48,550 nt of DNA from Paulinella micropora (GCA_009731375.1 BJOX01000091.1:1024252-1072801); one strand, 5' to 3'. Positions 1 to 12,430 are shown, counted from the stretch's first letter. Program-made: numbers and translations. Notes: generated from the sequence alone by a model not told the origin.

Positions 1-30
1 GGCCCCGCAAACTGCTCATCACCAGAGAGG

Positions 31-564
31 GTGAAGAAGTTATCTCGTGCGGGTCAGTTGCATGGTATTTTCTGCAATCAATCTCATTGTTATGTGCACA
101 GGGCGGTGGTGAAGCTGTCAAAGCAATTTCTGAATTGGAAACAGAAAGACATCACTGATGTAAAGAAGACGCTTTTTATTTCTCAAAAGGTAAAGGTTCC
201 GGGTACTAACACTACTTTCCGCCAGTTTCAGTTTATTGGTCAGAAAGCCATCGACGCCGACCGATCGAAGGCTGTCGGTGATTGCGACCCGGAGGTATGG
301 GACCAAGAAATCACCCCAGCTTTGGCATTAATGAGTTCACCCGAACCAGATCCTACTACCGGTGTGGTACCGCAGCGGCCGCTTGACACTCTGCCACGTA
401 TATATGATTTTGTTTTCATTGATGACCAGCCTCAGGTAGCAGGTGAGTGGCCGAATGGCAGACCTAAACGTGTGGTAAAGGTGAAGCCTGAACCTACTCC
501 GCCCAACCAGGTTCCAAGAAATTCTGCCCTCGATATCTCTGATAGTCCTTCCAATTTATTTTGA
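31..564 (+). CDS. Unidentified host-type coding region, probable upstream exon
   Basis: I do not recognise this 177-residue frame. It is basic in its first half and Pro/Lys-rich towards its end. The next frame (575-1309) starts right after a good 3' splice acceptor (pyrimidine-rich stretch ending in TTGCAG at 574). Candidate donors at 436, 475 or 481 would all join this frame to the downstream one, so the last 30-40 codons shown here may be intron. The true start probably lies left of the window, because the frame begins only 30 bases from the edge. It could also be ORF1 of a mobile element. Function unknown. Confidence 0.35.
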   Translation: MKKLSRAGQLHGIFCNQSHCYVHRAVVKLSKQFLNWKQKDITDVKKTLFISQKVKVPGTNTTFRQFQFIGQKAIDADRSKAVGDCDPEVWDQEITPALALMSSPEPDPTTGVVPQRPLDTLPRIYDFVFIDDQPQVAGEWPNGRPKRVVKVKPEPTPPNQVPRNSALDISDSPSNLF

Positions 565-574
565 TTTGTTGCAG

Positions 575-1309
575 GCTAGCAAGAAGCCGGCCAGTAAGAC
601 CAGTACCAGTAAGGCAGCGGCTGCTACTAAGGGGTCACGCAAGAGCAAGCAAGGGAAACAGAAAAAGTCTAAAGTACCTCAGTTACCTCAGTTGCCTGTT
701 GAGGATGATGGTAGTGAGGAACACAAGCCTGAGGATGACCCCGAGTCCGATGATAGATCCAAGCCCAATGATGATCATGGACCCACGCCTGACCATAAGG
801 AGCCACCGCTGACACTTCAATCGATCACGGGCGTTTTTGAGGCCTTGTTGAAACAGCGTCAGCTAGTGACTAGCAACCCGAATTGTCATCATTCCGCTGG
901 ACCAGCCGCAAATGTCTCTTCCGCATCCGCCACAAACATCTCCCCCGTTGATTCATATGCGAGTCAGGCTGAAACAGAGTCTGAAAAAAAAAAGCTGCAA
1001 GCTCAAGCAAATAAGTTACAAGAGGAAATAGCAATCCTTAAGCAGCAGCTTGCACATGCTCAACAAGCATCCAAGCCAGTCGTTGCAAGTGTTTTACGTA
1101 CAGGTGCGCAATTGCTTGAGGAAGTAGATGAAAATGTTAGCAGCCAAAATGCAGTCACCCACTATTCAAAATCACAGCCACGCATATTACCAACTCATGC
1201 ACGCCGTGAAGCAGAGCTGTGGGATTACCACCTTCTTGTCGAGCAGCAAATGCTCGCCCAGCAACATAAGTTTGCTAGGGATACCATACTGAAACGAATG
1301 TTTTATTAG
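575..1309 (+). CDS. Unidentified host-type last exon with coiled coil
   Basis: The frame is open from the acceptor at 574 to a TAG at 1307-1309; an ATG at 566 lies inside the presumed intron. The product begins with a Lys/Ser/Ala-rich basic tail, then an acidic Asp/Glu/Pro stretch, then a Gln/Leu-rich coiled coil (around nt 990-1070), and ends in a charged helical segment. No catalytic motif is visible. Composition suggests a nuclear or DNA-associated protein or the first protein of a transposon. AATAAA-like signals follow in the AT-rich DNA downstream. The exon assignment is inference; a frameshift between two frames would look similar. Confidence 0.35.
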   Translation, partial: ASKKPASKTSTSKAAAATKGSRKSKQGKQKKSKVPQLPQLPVEDDGSEEHKPEDDPESDDRSKPNDDHGPTPDHKEPPLTLQSITGVFEALLKQRQLVTSNPNCHHSAGPAANVSSASATNISPVDSYASQAETESEKKKLQAQANKLQEEIAILKQQLAHAQQASKPVVASVLRTGAQLLEEVDENVSSQNAVTHYSKSQPRILPTHARREAELWDYHLLVEQQMLAQQHKFARDTILKRMFY

Positions 1310-1737
1310 TATTTTGTTTTTTCTTTTACGCTTCACATCTCCTTATTGAATTCCTCCATTTTATTTTACCTTTTGAGCTCTCCAGTTTACTCGACTTTGT
1401 GAGTGGCAACTTGAAGTTTTTTATTCAACAGTGTTTGCGTAAAATGAAGTCAAATTTATTAAAGACTTGTTGCTAATTATATATATATGTGTGTAATTTA
1501 AATACGCTTTTGATAATCACTGAAATCAATTGTAATTAAATCTGCGCTGGAAAACAGTCGGTATTGGTTGTATTAATATATGACTTAGGGAAATTTTGAA
1601 AAAATAATGTAGCAATTTTCAACTGAAGTTAATGATCTTAATATTATTATTATTAATAATAAACTATATATATTTAGATTCTCCATGATTAATTATGAAA
1701 GAAAAACAATATATTAAGTGTTGTGACGTGCTTGCTT

Positions 1738-2443
1738 AATGTTTTTCCATTTTAACTTAGTGTAATAATTTTGTGACGTCACGAAAATGTGAGTCACCTG
1801 GTGCCACCTGCCACCAATATTTTCTTGTGCCAATTGCAACAAAATCATACATAAATTCATTATTTTATTAAAACAAAGTTATTCGTTGAAAATTACATAA
1901 ATTTTTATGCAAAAATGAGGCAGACTTGAGGCAAATATTTTGCCACTGTCACTTTTTTTTTTGCATCTATATTTGCTTCTTTTCACTACCGATCAAGTTG
2001 AAAATTTCATAGTAAATTCAATTTTTATTATTTAGTAACGTTTAATTATCAATAAAAAAAAAAAAAAAAACTTGCTGGAACTAATGTTTTTCCATTTTGA
2101 CTTAGTGTAATAATACTGTCACCAGTCATGAAAATGTGAGTCACCAGGTGCCACCTGCCACCAATATTTTCTTGTGAAAAATGCAACAAAATCATATATA
2201 AATTCATTATTTTATTAAAACAAAGTTATTTGTTGAAAATTACATAAGTTTTTATGTAAAAATGATGCAAAATCGAGGCAGACTTGAGGCAAATATTTTG
2301 CCACTATGTCATTTTTTTTTGCATCCATATTTGCTTCTTTTCACTACCTACCAACTTGAAATTTCATTTAAATTTCATTTTTTATTATCTAGTAATGTTT
2401 AATTATCAATAAAATACAGAAAACAAGCATAAAACTTGCTGGA
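1738..2443. repeat. Two tandem copies of an AT-rich ~345-bp unit
   Basis: Two diverged direct copies, about 1738-2082 and 2083-2443. Both start at AATGTTTTTCCATTTT and include TGAGTCACC followed by GGTGCCACCTGCCACCAAT, TTGAGGCAAATATTTTGCCA and a final ACTTGCTGGAA. The first copy carries an A-run where the second has unique sequence. No open frame of note, and no inverted termini or target-site duplication. The flanking AT-rich DNA (1310-1737) holds nothing recognisable. Confidence 0.8.
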
Positions 2444-2662
2444 ATTTGCCTCACTCTTTTATCAATTTGCCTCATGCACTTGAGGCAAAAGGGACTAGTA
2501 CTTTTAGGCGTCGTGGATGTTTTAGTGTGGGGCTGGACGGTTCGGGTTGGTGATAACGAACACATTCCATGGCTTGGAAGACCGACTTGGCTAGGGCGGC
2601 CACGGATCTGTACGGAGCTTTCTGAAAGGATTCGAGAACTGGCCTCAGGTCCTCCCAGTTTG

Positions 2663-3121
2663 CTAAACCCTGGATGGTCTTTGTTTCTGTTTTTCAGAAA
2701 AGTCCTGCCAGCCGCGGATCCTGTTCTGGCAAAGGTCGAGCACCAGACGCAGGTCGCCGTCACGATACCTGAACAGAACGATGGCCAACAGGATCTGCAG
2801 CATCGCGGGGCTGCTGGAGCATTCATCGCCCACTGCCACTGGCTCTAATTGATAATAGATCCGCAGCTTAATGTCTGTGGAACGGAGCTGGCTAGTCAAG
2901 GCACTGAAGTCGTACATGTATTCAGTGCGCGACATCAACAGCCTAATCCCGGTTATGCACACACAAAATAGGTTGGGCGACCCGTCGGATTTAGCCGGAG
3001 ACCAATCCGGATCGTCTGCGGCGCGTAGGCATTCTCTTTTTTCTGCCTGGTTCAGTACGTAGGTCCATTCCAACAGATGGGACGGCAGGGCACGCAACGT
3101 CTGCGCCGGCAGTCTGTTCAT
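2663..3121 (-). CDS. Unidentified minus-strand coding fragment
   Basis: A 152-residue frame with balanced composition unlike the surrounding repeats, so probably real or recently coding. It has several Cys residues and alternating hydrophobic segments but no motif I can name. It lies on the same strand as, and downstream of, the frames at 3959-4764. A donor-like GTAAGT near 3960 and an AG at the start of this frame would allow both to be exons of one gene, with the poly-G tract and the N gap inside the intron. It could instead be a remnant of an endogenous virus or transposon. Confidence 0.3.
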   Translation of the reverse strand: MNRLPAQTLRALPSHLLEWTYVLNQAEKRECLRAADDPDWSPAKSDGSPNLFCVCITGIRLLMSRTEYMYDFSALTSQLRSTDIKLRIYYQLEPVAVGDECSSSPAMLQILLAIVLFRYRDGDLRLVLDLCQNRIRGWQDFSEKQKQRPSRV

Positions 3122-3343
3122 CTGTTGTCTTTTTCTCTTGAATGACCAAAACGGAAAAAAAAGGGAACAAAGATATCTATCTATATAGTTTTGCTGGTGT
3201 GAATTAATTTAGTTCTTAATTCTGGCCACAACAACAAACAAACAAAAAAAAATTAAATAAAAAAAAAAAGGAGAAAACGGAAACAGTGAATGACCACGGG
3301 GCTGTGAGCGCGAGGACAGTGGAATGGACGAAGGGAGCGGGAG

Positions 3344-3374
3344 GTGGGGGGGGGGGGGGGGGGGGGGGTGGGGA

Positions 3375-3455
<81 letters not shown>

Positions 3456-3466
3456 GGGTGTGTGGG
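3344..3466. repeat. Poly-G tract next to an assembly gap
   Basis: More than 100 bases of nearly pure G, ending shortly before the N gap. A second G-run (about 3869-3886) follows a T-run on the other side of the gap. Such runs are often sequencing or polishing errors. The Gly- or Pro-only frames across it are not genes. Confidence 0.8.
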
Positions 3467-3551
3467 GATAGGCGACGAAAAAAACATATTCTCTTTCCTC
3501 TTCTCTCCCTTCCCCCCTGTCTACCCGTCCCGCGCCACGCCGGCCCCCCCC

Positions 3552-3860
3552 NNNNNNNNNNNNNNNNNNNNNNNNNNNNNNNNNNNNNNNNNNNNNNNNN
3601 NNNNNNNNNNNNNNNNNNNNNNNNNNNNNNNNNNNNNNNNNNNNNNNNNNNNNNNNNNNNNNNNNNNNNNNNNNNNNNNNNNNNNNNNNNNNNNNNNNNN
3701 NNNNNNNNNNNNNNNNNNNNNNNNNNNNNNNNNNNNNNNNNNNNNNNNNNNNNNNNNNNNNNNNNNNNNNNNNNNNNNNNNNNNNNNNNNNNNNNNNNNN
3801 NNNNNNNNNNNNNNNNNNNNNNNNNNNNNNNNNNNNNNNNNNNNNNNNNNNNNNNNNNNN
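3552..3860. other. Assembly gap, 309 N
   Basis: A run of N between a C-run and a T-run. Other N runs are at 14537-14546, 15080-15089, 17474-17490, 26701-26710, 34736-34745 and 34955-34964. The ten-base ones look like fixed-size scaffold joins rather than measured gaps. Confidence 0.95.
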
Positions 3861-3958
3861 TTTTTTTTGGGGGGGGGGGGGGGGGGTTTAATGGGAGGTT
3901 TGCAACAACAAAAAAAAATCTTTTTTAACAAAAAAAATTCACCTGAATAAAGAAAAAC

Positions 3959-4764
3959 TTACACTACCTGTGTTGTGTTTCGCTCGTGTACGTAGGGTTC
4001 CATGTGTCCTTTGGACAGCAGTACTAACCTTGCCTGATCTTTTCGGAGACGGCGCGTAGCCATAAGAAAAGGATCTGGGGACGCAATATTTTCTGCCATG
4101 TTGAAGTCGGGGTTAAAGATATCCACAAAGCTCGAGACTAGGTCTTCTCTGAAGAACAACCAAAAGAGCAGACGATCTGCTTGACAATGCTAATCTTGCT
4201 GATAGTTTGTGCAAGGATAATCCATCCATCTATTAATGCTGTTCTCGCGTCCCAAGCCAGCCAGACTGCTTTGCCGTTGCCGATTTGTTTGTTGGCCCAT
4301 GTTTCCAACTCTTTTTTTTGTTCTGCTCCAGTCGCCCCCTTTGAACGCTTGAATTTCAAGTCGGGTGTGCCAAGCCTGACAAGACGAGAATTTCCTCCCA
4401 TTTTTTTTGGGGGGAGCATGCGAAATCTTGTGTACTGCTCTTCTTTTTCGGGTAGCGCACACAGCTCGTACTGGCGAAAGAATTGCTGGTCCTGCATCGT
4501 CAGGGGCGACCGTCCGTATTTTAGAAAAAGGCCCCGCCGGTCGTTGATTTTCTTGAGCAGGACCAGGGACAGCCCTTCCGAAAGCGGAGCGCCGACGGTA
4601 CCGGAGAACAGCATGTTATGGGCTAACACATATCTGTAATGTATTAAAATTTTCTGTTTTAACCGGGGTAATTGTGAAGAAAACGTCATGAAAGCAGTTT
4701 CAGCCATCGAAAAACAGTGCAGCCTTGCAATTTTTTCCGGAACTTGACTGATGTCATCAAACAC
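3959..4764 (-). pseudogene. Unidentified minus-strand coding region with an apparent frameshift
   Basis: Two minus-strand frames overlap: 4764-4138 (208 residues) and 4159-3959 (66 residues). Protein-like composition continues from one to the other, so one frame probably shifts near 4140-4160. The region is rich in Lys, Leu and aromatic residues and has no motif that I recognise. A homopolymer stretch (T8 then G6, around 4402-4416) is another place where a base could be miscounted. Candidate splice donors lie near 3960-3966. It may be an old viral or transposon gene or a badly assembled host exon; I assign no function. Confidence 0.3.
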
Positions 4765-4829
4765 ACTCCAAGTAGCGGTGGAAACGAGAAGGACTTGAAA
4801 GTCTTGAACCGGCCCGGGTCCGGAGGAAC

Positions 4830-5335
4830 GAAAACATTCAATATTTATATATATTCATATATATATGTATTCATCTATGTCCTTTGTCCTAGAAACCACT
4901 TGCACGCATTTATGTAATGTATTAATATGTATATATCTATGTATATCTATGTATGTATCTATGTATAAATGTATATATATATATATATATATATTTATAC
5001 ATATATGTATGTATCCTTGTCCTAGAAACCACTTGCACGCATTTATGTCATGTATGTATCTATGTATGTATCTATGTATGTAATGTATGTATCTATGTAC
5101 GTATGTATGTATGTATGCATGTATGTATGTATCTATGTATGTATGTATGCATGTATGTATCTATGTATGTATGTATGTATGTAAATATCCATCTATGTTT
5201 GTATGTATCTCTCTTCTCCTAGAAACCGTTTGCGCGCATTTATGTCATGTATGTATGTATGTATGTATGTATGTATGCATGCATGTATGTATTCTACTCA
5301 ACTCGAAGGGGTAGGGGATATGTATGTAATGTATG
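4830..5335. repeat. (TATG)n microsatellite with an embedded minisatellite
   Basis: TATG/TATC-type simple repeat interrupted three times by a near-identical block of about 33 bases beginning CCTAGAAACC and containing GCATTTATGT (about 4886, 5020 and 5218). This shows that the higher-order unit, not only the tetranucleotide, has been duplicated. Tyr/Val/Cys-Met repeat frames here are translation artefacts. Confidence 0.9.
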
Positions 5336-5337
5336 TA

Positions 5338-5418
<81 letters not shown>

Positions 5419-5451
5419 CTTTCTACCTACCTACCTATCTATCTATCTATA

Positions 5452-5526
<75 letters not shown>

Positions 5527-5658
5527 ACAAGATGTATGTTCATATATCTCACATTGAAGGGGCAGTGATTATGTATGTAATTTATGTAATGTATGCATAT
5601 ATTTTACTCACACCGAAGGAGCAGGGGTTATGTATGTATGTATGTATGTATATGTATG

Positions 5659-5690
<32 letters not shown>

Positions 5691-5763
5691 TATATTGTTG
5701 TATGTATGTATGAATGTATGTATGTATGTATGTATGTATGTATGTCAGATAGATAGATGGATG

Positions 5764-5834
<71 letters not shown>

Positions 5835-6000
5835 GAACGGATGGATAGATAGATGGATAGATAGACAGACAGATAGATAGATAGATAGATTTATGTATGT
5901 ATGTATGTATGTATGTATGTATGTATGCATGCATGTATGTATGTATGTATGTATGCATGTATGTATGCATGTATGTATGTATGTATGTATGTATGTATGT
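5336..6000. repeat. (TATC)n, (TATG)n and (GATA)n blocks
   Basis: A TATC array (about 5336-5526), a spacer carrying GAAGGGGCAGTGATTATG-like blocks (related copies near 5305, 5555 and 5615), then TATG (to about 5745), GATA (about 5746-5890) and TATG again. The change from TATG to GATA is abrupt. No genes. Confidence 0.9.
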
Positions 6001-6430
6001 GTGTAGGCTATTGGTGCATTATGTATGTGTGTACGTATGTATGTATGTATGTTATATATGTCACATAGGTTATTGGAGTAGTATATATTTTCAAGCGCTG
6101 ATCCCGGCGCAAGCTATCTATGTATGTATGTATGTATGTATGTACGTATGTACGTATGTATGTATGTATGTATGTATGCATGTAAGTATGCATGTATATA
6201 TGTATGTATGTATGTATGTATGTGTGTATGTAGGCTATTGGTGCATTATGTATGTATGTATGTATGTATGTATGTATGTATGTTATGTATGTATGTTATG
6301 TATGTATGTATGTTATATATGTCACATAGGTTATTGGTGTAGTATATATTTTCAAGCGCTGATCCCGGCGCAAGCTATCTATCTACGTATGTATGTATGT
6401 ATGTACGTATGTATGTACGTATGTATGTAT
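6001..6430. repeat. Two copies of a ~230-bp minisatellite unit within (TATG)n
   Basis: Two direct copies (about 6001-6118 and 6226-6380) share GTAGGCTATTGGTGCATTATG, then GTCACATAGGTTATTGG and a GC-rich end containing CAAGCGCTGATCCCGGCG. TATG runs of different length separate them. Confidence 0.85.
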
Positions 6431-6940
6431 GTAAAATGACGAAAAAGTGAATCAGTGATGAAGAAGTGATGAAGAAGTGATGAAGAAGTGATGAAGAAGT
6501 GATGAAGAAGTGTTGATGAAGTGATGAAGAAGGGATGAAGAAGGGATGAAGAAGGGATGAAGAAGTGAAGAAGTGATGAAGAAGTGATGAAGAAGTGATG
6601 AAGAAGTGATGAAGAAGTGATGAAGAAGTGATGAAGTGATGAAGAAGTGATGAAGTGATGAAGAAGTGATGAAGAAGTGATGAAGAAATGAAGAAATGGT
6701 GAAGAAATGATGAAGAGAAAAAAGAAAGAAAGAAAGAAAAGAAAGAAAGAAAAGAAAGAAAGAAGAGAAAGAAAGAAAAGAAAAGAAAGAAAAGAAAAGA
6801 AAGAAATGAAGAAGTGATGAAGAAGTGATGAAGAAGTGATGAAGAAGTGATAAGAAGTGATGAAGAAGTGATGAAGAAGTGATGAAGAAGTGATGAAGAA
6901 GTGATGAAGAAGTGAAGAAATGGTGAAGAAATGATGAAGA

Positions 6941-6992
<52 letters not shown>

Positions 6993-7017
6993 TGAGTAAG
7001 TAAGTAAGTAAGTAAGC

Positions 7018-7057
<40 letters not shown>

Positions 7058-7081
7058 CAGAAAGAAAGAAAGAAAGAAACA
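6430..7081. repeat. GAAGAAGTGAT minisatellite and (GAAA)n tracts
   Basis: Repeated GATGAAGAAGT units (about 6440-6715 and 6805-6930) alternate with GAAA tracts (about 6715-6805 and 6941-7078). Two GAAA blocks in equivalent places suggest that a unit of about 230 bases was duplicated. The Phe/Leu/Ser frames on the minus strand are artefacts. Confidence 0.9.
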
Positions 7082-7139
7082 AATGTAATGTAATCTAATT
7101 TAATGAGCATACGTAGAAAGATAAAGCTAAAAACACACA

Positions 7140-7142
7140 CAC

Positions 7143-7189
<47 letters not shown>

Positions 7190-7347
7190 GGGAGAGAGAG
7201 AGAGGGAGAGAGAGAGAGAGGGAGAGAGAGACAGACAGCCAGACAGTTTTTCTACCTCTTTATTGACCGAGAGAGAGTCTGGAGCTGCGTACGCTTATGC
7301 CCCCCGCATCATCTGCGTTACTGTCCTCCTTGTCTGCATACATGCAT

Positions 7348-7386
<39 letters not shown>

Positions 7387-7460
7387 TATATATATATATA
7401 TCTGTATATATATACATATATATATTATGTATATATATATATATATATATATATACAATA
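7140..7460. repeat. (GA)n and (TA)n microsatellites
   Basis: A GA array (about 7148-7235), a short unique stretch, then interrupted TA arrays (about 7342-7458). No gene. Confidence 0.9.
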
Positions 7461-7552
7461 GAAATACATGCATACATATTTATGCATACATACATACATA
7501 CATACATATACATCATCTGCGTTACTATCCTCATCGTCTGCATACGTATATG

Positions 7553-7583
<31 letters not shown>

Positions 7584-7607
7584 CATACATACATACATAC
7601 ATACAAA

Positions 7608-7638
<31 letters not shown>

Positions 7639-8935
7639 CTACGTACACATTGACGTGCAAGCGAACAAACCAACATACAACATACAACATACATACATAC
7701 ATATATATATATATATTCATACACAATATAAATACATGCATACATATTTATACATACATATACATAATTTCTTCTTGCTTCTGCCTTGATCATCCTCCTC
7801 GTCTGCATACATACATAGCATATATACATACACAATATAAATACATGCATGCATATTTTTATATATACATATACATAATTTCTTCTTGCTTCTGCCTTTG
7901 TCATCCTCCTCATCTGCATACATACATAACATATATACATACACAATAGAAATGCATGCATACATATTTATATATATACATGTACATAATTTCTTCTTGC
8001 TTCTGCCTTTATCATCCCCTCATCTGCATACATACATAACATATATATATATATACATAATAGAAATACATACATACATCTTTATACATACATATATATT
8101 ATCTACATAATTTCTTCTTGCTTCTGCCTTTATCATCCTGCTCGTCTGCATACATACATAACATATATACATACACAATAGAAATACATACATACATATT
8201 TATACATATACAAATACATAATTTCTTCTTGCTTCTGCCTTTAATCATCCTCCTCGTCTGCATACATACATAACATATTATTATATACATACACAATAGA
8301 AATACATGCATACGTATGTATACATACATATACATAACTTCTTCTTGCTTCTGCCTTCATCATCCTCCTCGTCTGCATACGTACATAACATATATACATA
8401 CATAATAGAAATACATACATACATATTTATATATATACATATTCATAATTTCTTCTTGCTTCTGCCTTTGTCATCCTCATCTGTATACATACATAACATA
8501 CATACATACATAATAGAAATACATACATACATATTTATATATATACATCTACATAATTTCTTCTTGCTTCTGCCTTTATCATCCTCCTCGTCTCCATAGA
8601 TACATAGCATATATACATACACAATATAAATACATGCATACATATTTTATATATACATACACATAATTTCTTCTTGCTTCTGCCTTTATCATCCTGCTCG
8701 TCTGCATACATACATAGCATTTTTACATACATAATAGAAATACATACATACATCTTTATAAATACATATATATTATCTACATAATTTTTTTCTTTCTTCT
8801 GCCTTTACCGTCCTGCTTGTCTGCATACATACATAACATATATACATATGCAATAGAAATACATACATACATATTTATATATATACATATACATAATTTC
8901 CTATTGCTTCTGCGTTTATCATCACACATATCATA
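7460..8935. repeat. Minisatellite of ~100-120-bp units, about 12 copies
   Basis: Each unit has CATACATACATAACATATATA, an AATAGAAATACAT-type block and the distinctive ATAATTTCTTCTTGCTTCTG followed by CC(T)TTATCATCCTCCTCGTCTG. Units are imperfect and vary in the length of their ACAT runs. The first Cys/Tyr-rich block (about 7295-7560) carries a related GCGTTACT...GTCTGCATA segment. Confidence 0.85.
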
Positions 8936-9014
8936 TATACATACACATAATCATACATACGTATACACATGCATGAATTGCTCCGTGTAACATAAGTACA
9001 TGACATTCATCCAA

Positions 9015-9053
9015 TTCATCCATCCATCCATCCATCCATCCATCCATCCATCC

Positions 9054-9100
<47 letters not shown>

Positions 9101-9125
9101 CATCCATTAATCCATCCATCCATAT
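9015..9125. repeat. (CATC)n/(TATC)n microsatellite
   Basis: CATC units (about 9018-9055) change into TATC units (to about 9100) and back to CATC. No gene. Confidence 0.9.
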
Positions 9126-9129
9126 ATAC

Positions 9130-9477
9130 ACTGTATGATGTATGTATGTATGTATGTATGTATCTATCTATATATGTATTTATGTATGTATGTATGTTTG
9201 TACACGTATGTATGTATATATGTATTTACCTATGTTTGTATTGTATGTATGTATGTATGTATGTATGTATGTATGTATTGTATCTATGTATCTATGTATC
9301 TATGTATGTATGTATGTATTCTATGTACAGGACAGACCTTCAATATCTGGGTCAGTTGCATGTGTATCTATGTATGTATGTATGTTTGTATTGTATGTAT
9401 GTACTTATGTATCTATGTATGTATGTATACATAGATACACATTCCCCTGACCCTGATATTGAAGGTCTGTCCTTTAC

Positions 9478-9532
<55 letters not shown>

Positions 9533-10192
9533 CATACATATATACATACATACATACATACATACATACATAGGTACACAGATACAAAGGTACATAAATA
9601 CATACATACATACATGCACATGCAACTGACCCTGATATTGAAGGTCTGTCCTTTACATACATACATACATGCATACATAGATACATACATACATACATAG
9701 GTACAATACATACATACATACATACATACATACATACATACATACATACATAGATACACATGCAACTGACCCTGATATTGAAGGTCTGTCCTTTAAATAC
9801 ATACATACATACATACATACATACATACATACATACATACATACATAGGTACACAGATACAAAGGTACATACATACATACATACATATATACATACATAC
9901 ATACATACGCATGCAACTGACCCTGATATTGAAGGTCTGTCCTGTACATAGAATACATACATACATACATAGATACATAGGTACATACATACATACATAC
10001 ATACATACACATGCAACTGACCCTCATATTGAAGGTCTGTCCTGTACATAAAATACATACATACATACATAGATACATAGATATGTTACATACATACAAT
10101 ACATACATACATGCAAACATACAAACATACATACATACATACATACATACATACATACGCATGCAACTGACCCTGATATTGAAGGTCTGTCC

Positions 10193-10224
<32 letters not shown>

Positions 10225-10870
10225 CATACATTTATAGGTACACATACAAACGTACATACATACATACATACATACATACATACATACATACATACATACG
10301 CATGCAACTGACCCTGATATTGAAGGTCTGTCCTTTACATACATAGATACATACATACATAGATACATACATACATATATACATGCATACATACATACAT
10401 AGGCACAATACATGCAATACATACATACATACATAGGTACAATACATACAATGCATACATACATACATACATACATACACATGCAACTGACCCTGATATT
10501 GAAGGTCTGTCCTTTACATACATACATACATACACACATAGATAGATAGATAGATAGATACATACATACATACATACATAAATACATACATAGGTACACA
10601 GATACAAAGGTACATACATACATACATATACATACATACATACATACATACATACATACATACGCATGCAACTGACCCTTATATTGAAGGTCTGTCCAGT
10701 ACATAGAATACATACATACATACATAGATACATAGGTACATACATACAATACAAACATACATACATATATAGAGGACGAACCTTCAATATCATACAATAC
10801 ATACATACAATACAAACAGACATACAATACAAACATACAGACCTTCAATATCAGAGTCAGAGGTGTGTGG
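9130..10870. repeat. (TATG)n/(CATA)n array carrying ~10 copies of a 36-bp block
   Basis: The spaced block ATGCAACTGACCCTGATATT, followed by GAAGGTCTGTCC, recurs roughly every 100-170 bases (for example about 9620, 9760, 9912, 10012, 10160, 10300, 10490 and 10668). One copy at about 9326-9365 is in the opposite orientation. The tetranucleotide also switches from TATG to CATA near 9430, so the array is head-to-head there. Further opposite-orientation copies occur near 10775 and 10840. Confidence 0.85.
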
Positions 10871-10894
10871 CCTCTCAATTGCATCAAATCCTAA

Positions 10895-10899
<5 letters not shown>

Positions 10900-10961
<62 letters not shown>

Positions 10962-11074
10962 GGTCTCTCGACTTACATCAAATCCTAACGAAGAAATATA
11001 TGTATGTATGCATGTATGTATGTATGTATGTATGTATGTATGTATGTATATATGTATATATGTATGTATGCATG

Positions 11075-11108
<34 letters not shown>

Positions 11109-11353
11109 TGTATGTATGTATGTATGTATATATGTATGTATGCAATTGGCCGCTCGATTTGCTTCAAATCCTATTGCAATTTAATGATGTATTAATGTAT
11201 GTATATATGCATGTATGTATGTATGTATGTGTGTATGTGGTCTCTCGATTTGCATCGTATGTATGTACGTATGTATGTATGTATGTATGTATGTATGTAT
11301 GTATGTGGTCTCTCGATTAGCAGCAAGTCCTAAAGAGCATGTATGTATGTATG

Positions 11354-11384
<31 letters not shown>

Positions 11385-11390
11385 GGTCAT
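10900..11390. repeat. (TA)n and (TATG)n with a GGTCTCTCGA-type block
   Basis: A TA array (10897-10928) is followed by TATG runs interrupted by copies of TGGTCTCTCGATTTGCATC and variants (about 10960, 11148, 11238 and 11307), several followed by AAATCCTA. Confidence 0.85.
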
Positions 11391-11449
11391 TTCTTTATTA
11401 ATCAAGGATATGGATATTTTTGTTTCATTTCTTTAGTCATCCATCATTA

Positions 11450-11491
11450 TCATCAACATCATCATCATCAACAACAACAACAACAACAACA

Positions 11492-11552
<61 letters not shown>
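11450..11552. repeat. Trinucleotide array (ATC/ACA/CTA)
   Basis: ATC units, then ACA units, then a long CTA run (about 11492-11551). No gene. Confidence 0.9.
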
Positions 11553-11639
11553 TACATAAAAAAAGACGAATAAATAAGAAAGTGCAATAACTTAGAATGT
11601 AATATATTTATACATAAAAACGAAGAACAAGCGGATACA

Positions 11640-11750
11640 TAGATTGATAGATAGATAGATAAATAACATACATACAGTTATACATAACAACGAAAAAATA
11701 AGCATCCGTTCCACCCCTCCGTCCATCGATAAACAGATAGATAGATAGAC

Positions 11751-11810
<60 letters not shown>

Positions 11811-11857
11811 TGGGTTGCGGGCTGGGAATGAGGAAATAGATAGATAGACAGACAAAC

Positions 11858-11917
<60 letters not shown>

Positions 11918-11965
11918 GAATAGATGAATAGATAAATAGATAGATAGATAGATAGATAGATAGAC
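11640..11965. repeat. (GATA)n microsatellite
   Basis: GATA arrays (about 11736-11810 and 11838-11965) separated by a short unique stretch that begins TTGGGTTGCGGGCTGGGAAT. No gene. Confidence 0.9.
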
Positions 11966-12029
11966 GTAGTTATATAAATATTATATTATATATATATATA
12001 TATTTATATGTGTATATATATATATATAT

Positions 12030-12032
12030 GTG

Positions 12033-12067
<35 letters not shown>

Positions 12068-12111
12068 GAGAGAGAGAGAAAGAGAGAGAGAGAGGGGGTG
12101 AGAGAGAGGAA

Positions 12112-12157
<46 letters not shown>

Positions 12158-12212
12158 GGAAGAGAGAGAGAGAGATCTAGAGAGACAGAGAGAGAGAGTG
12201 AGAGAGAGAGAC

Positions 12213-12247
<35 letters not shown>

Positions 12248-12263
12248 GAGGGAGGGAGGGAGG

Positions 12264-12316
<53 letters not shown>

Positions 12317-12347
12317 AGACAAAGAAAGAAAAAAAGTGTGTGTGTGT

Positions 12348-12386
<39 letters not shown>

Positions 12387-12430
12387 ACAAAGTGTGTGTG
12401 TGAGAGAGAGAGAGAGCGAGAGAGAGATAG

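Noticed and set aside
7460-10870. Regularly spaced blocks that could suggest a CRISPR array
   Set aside because: Spacers are themselves simple repeats of variable length and units are imperfect; these are eukaryotic minisatellites.
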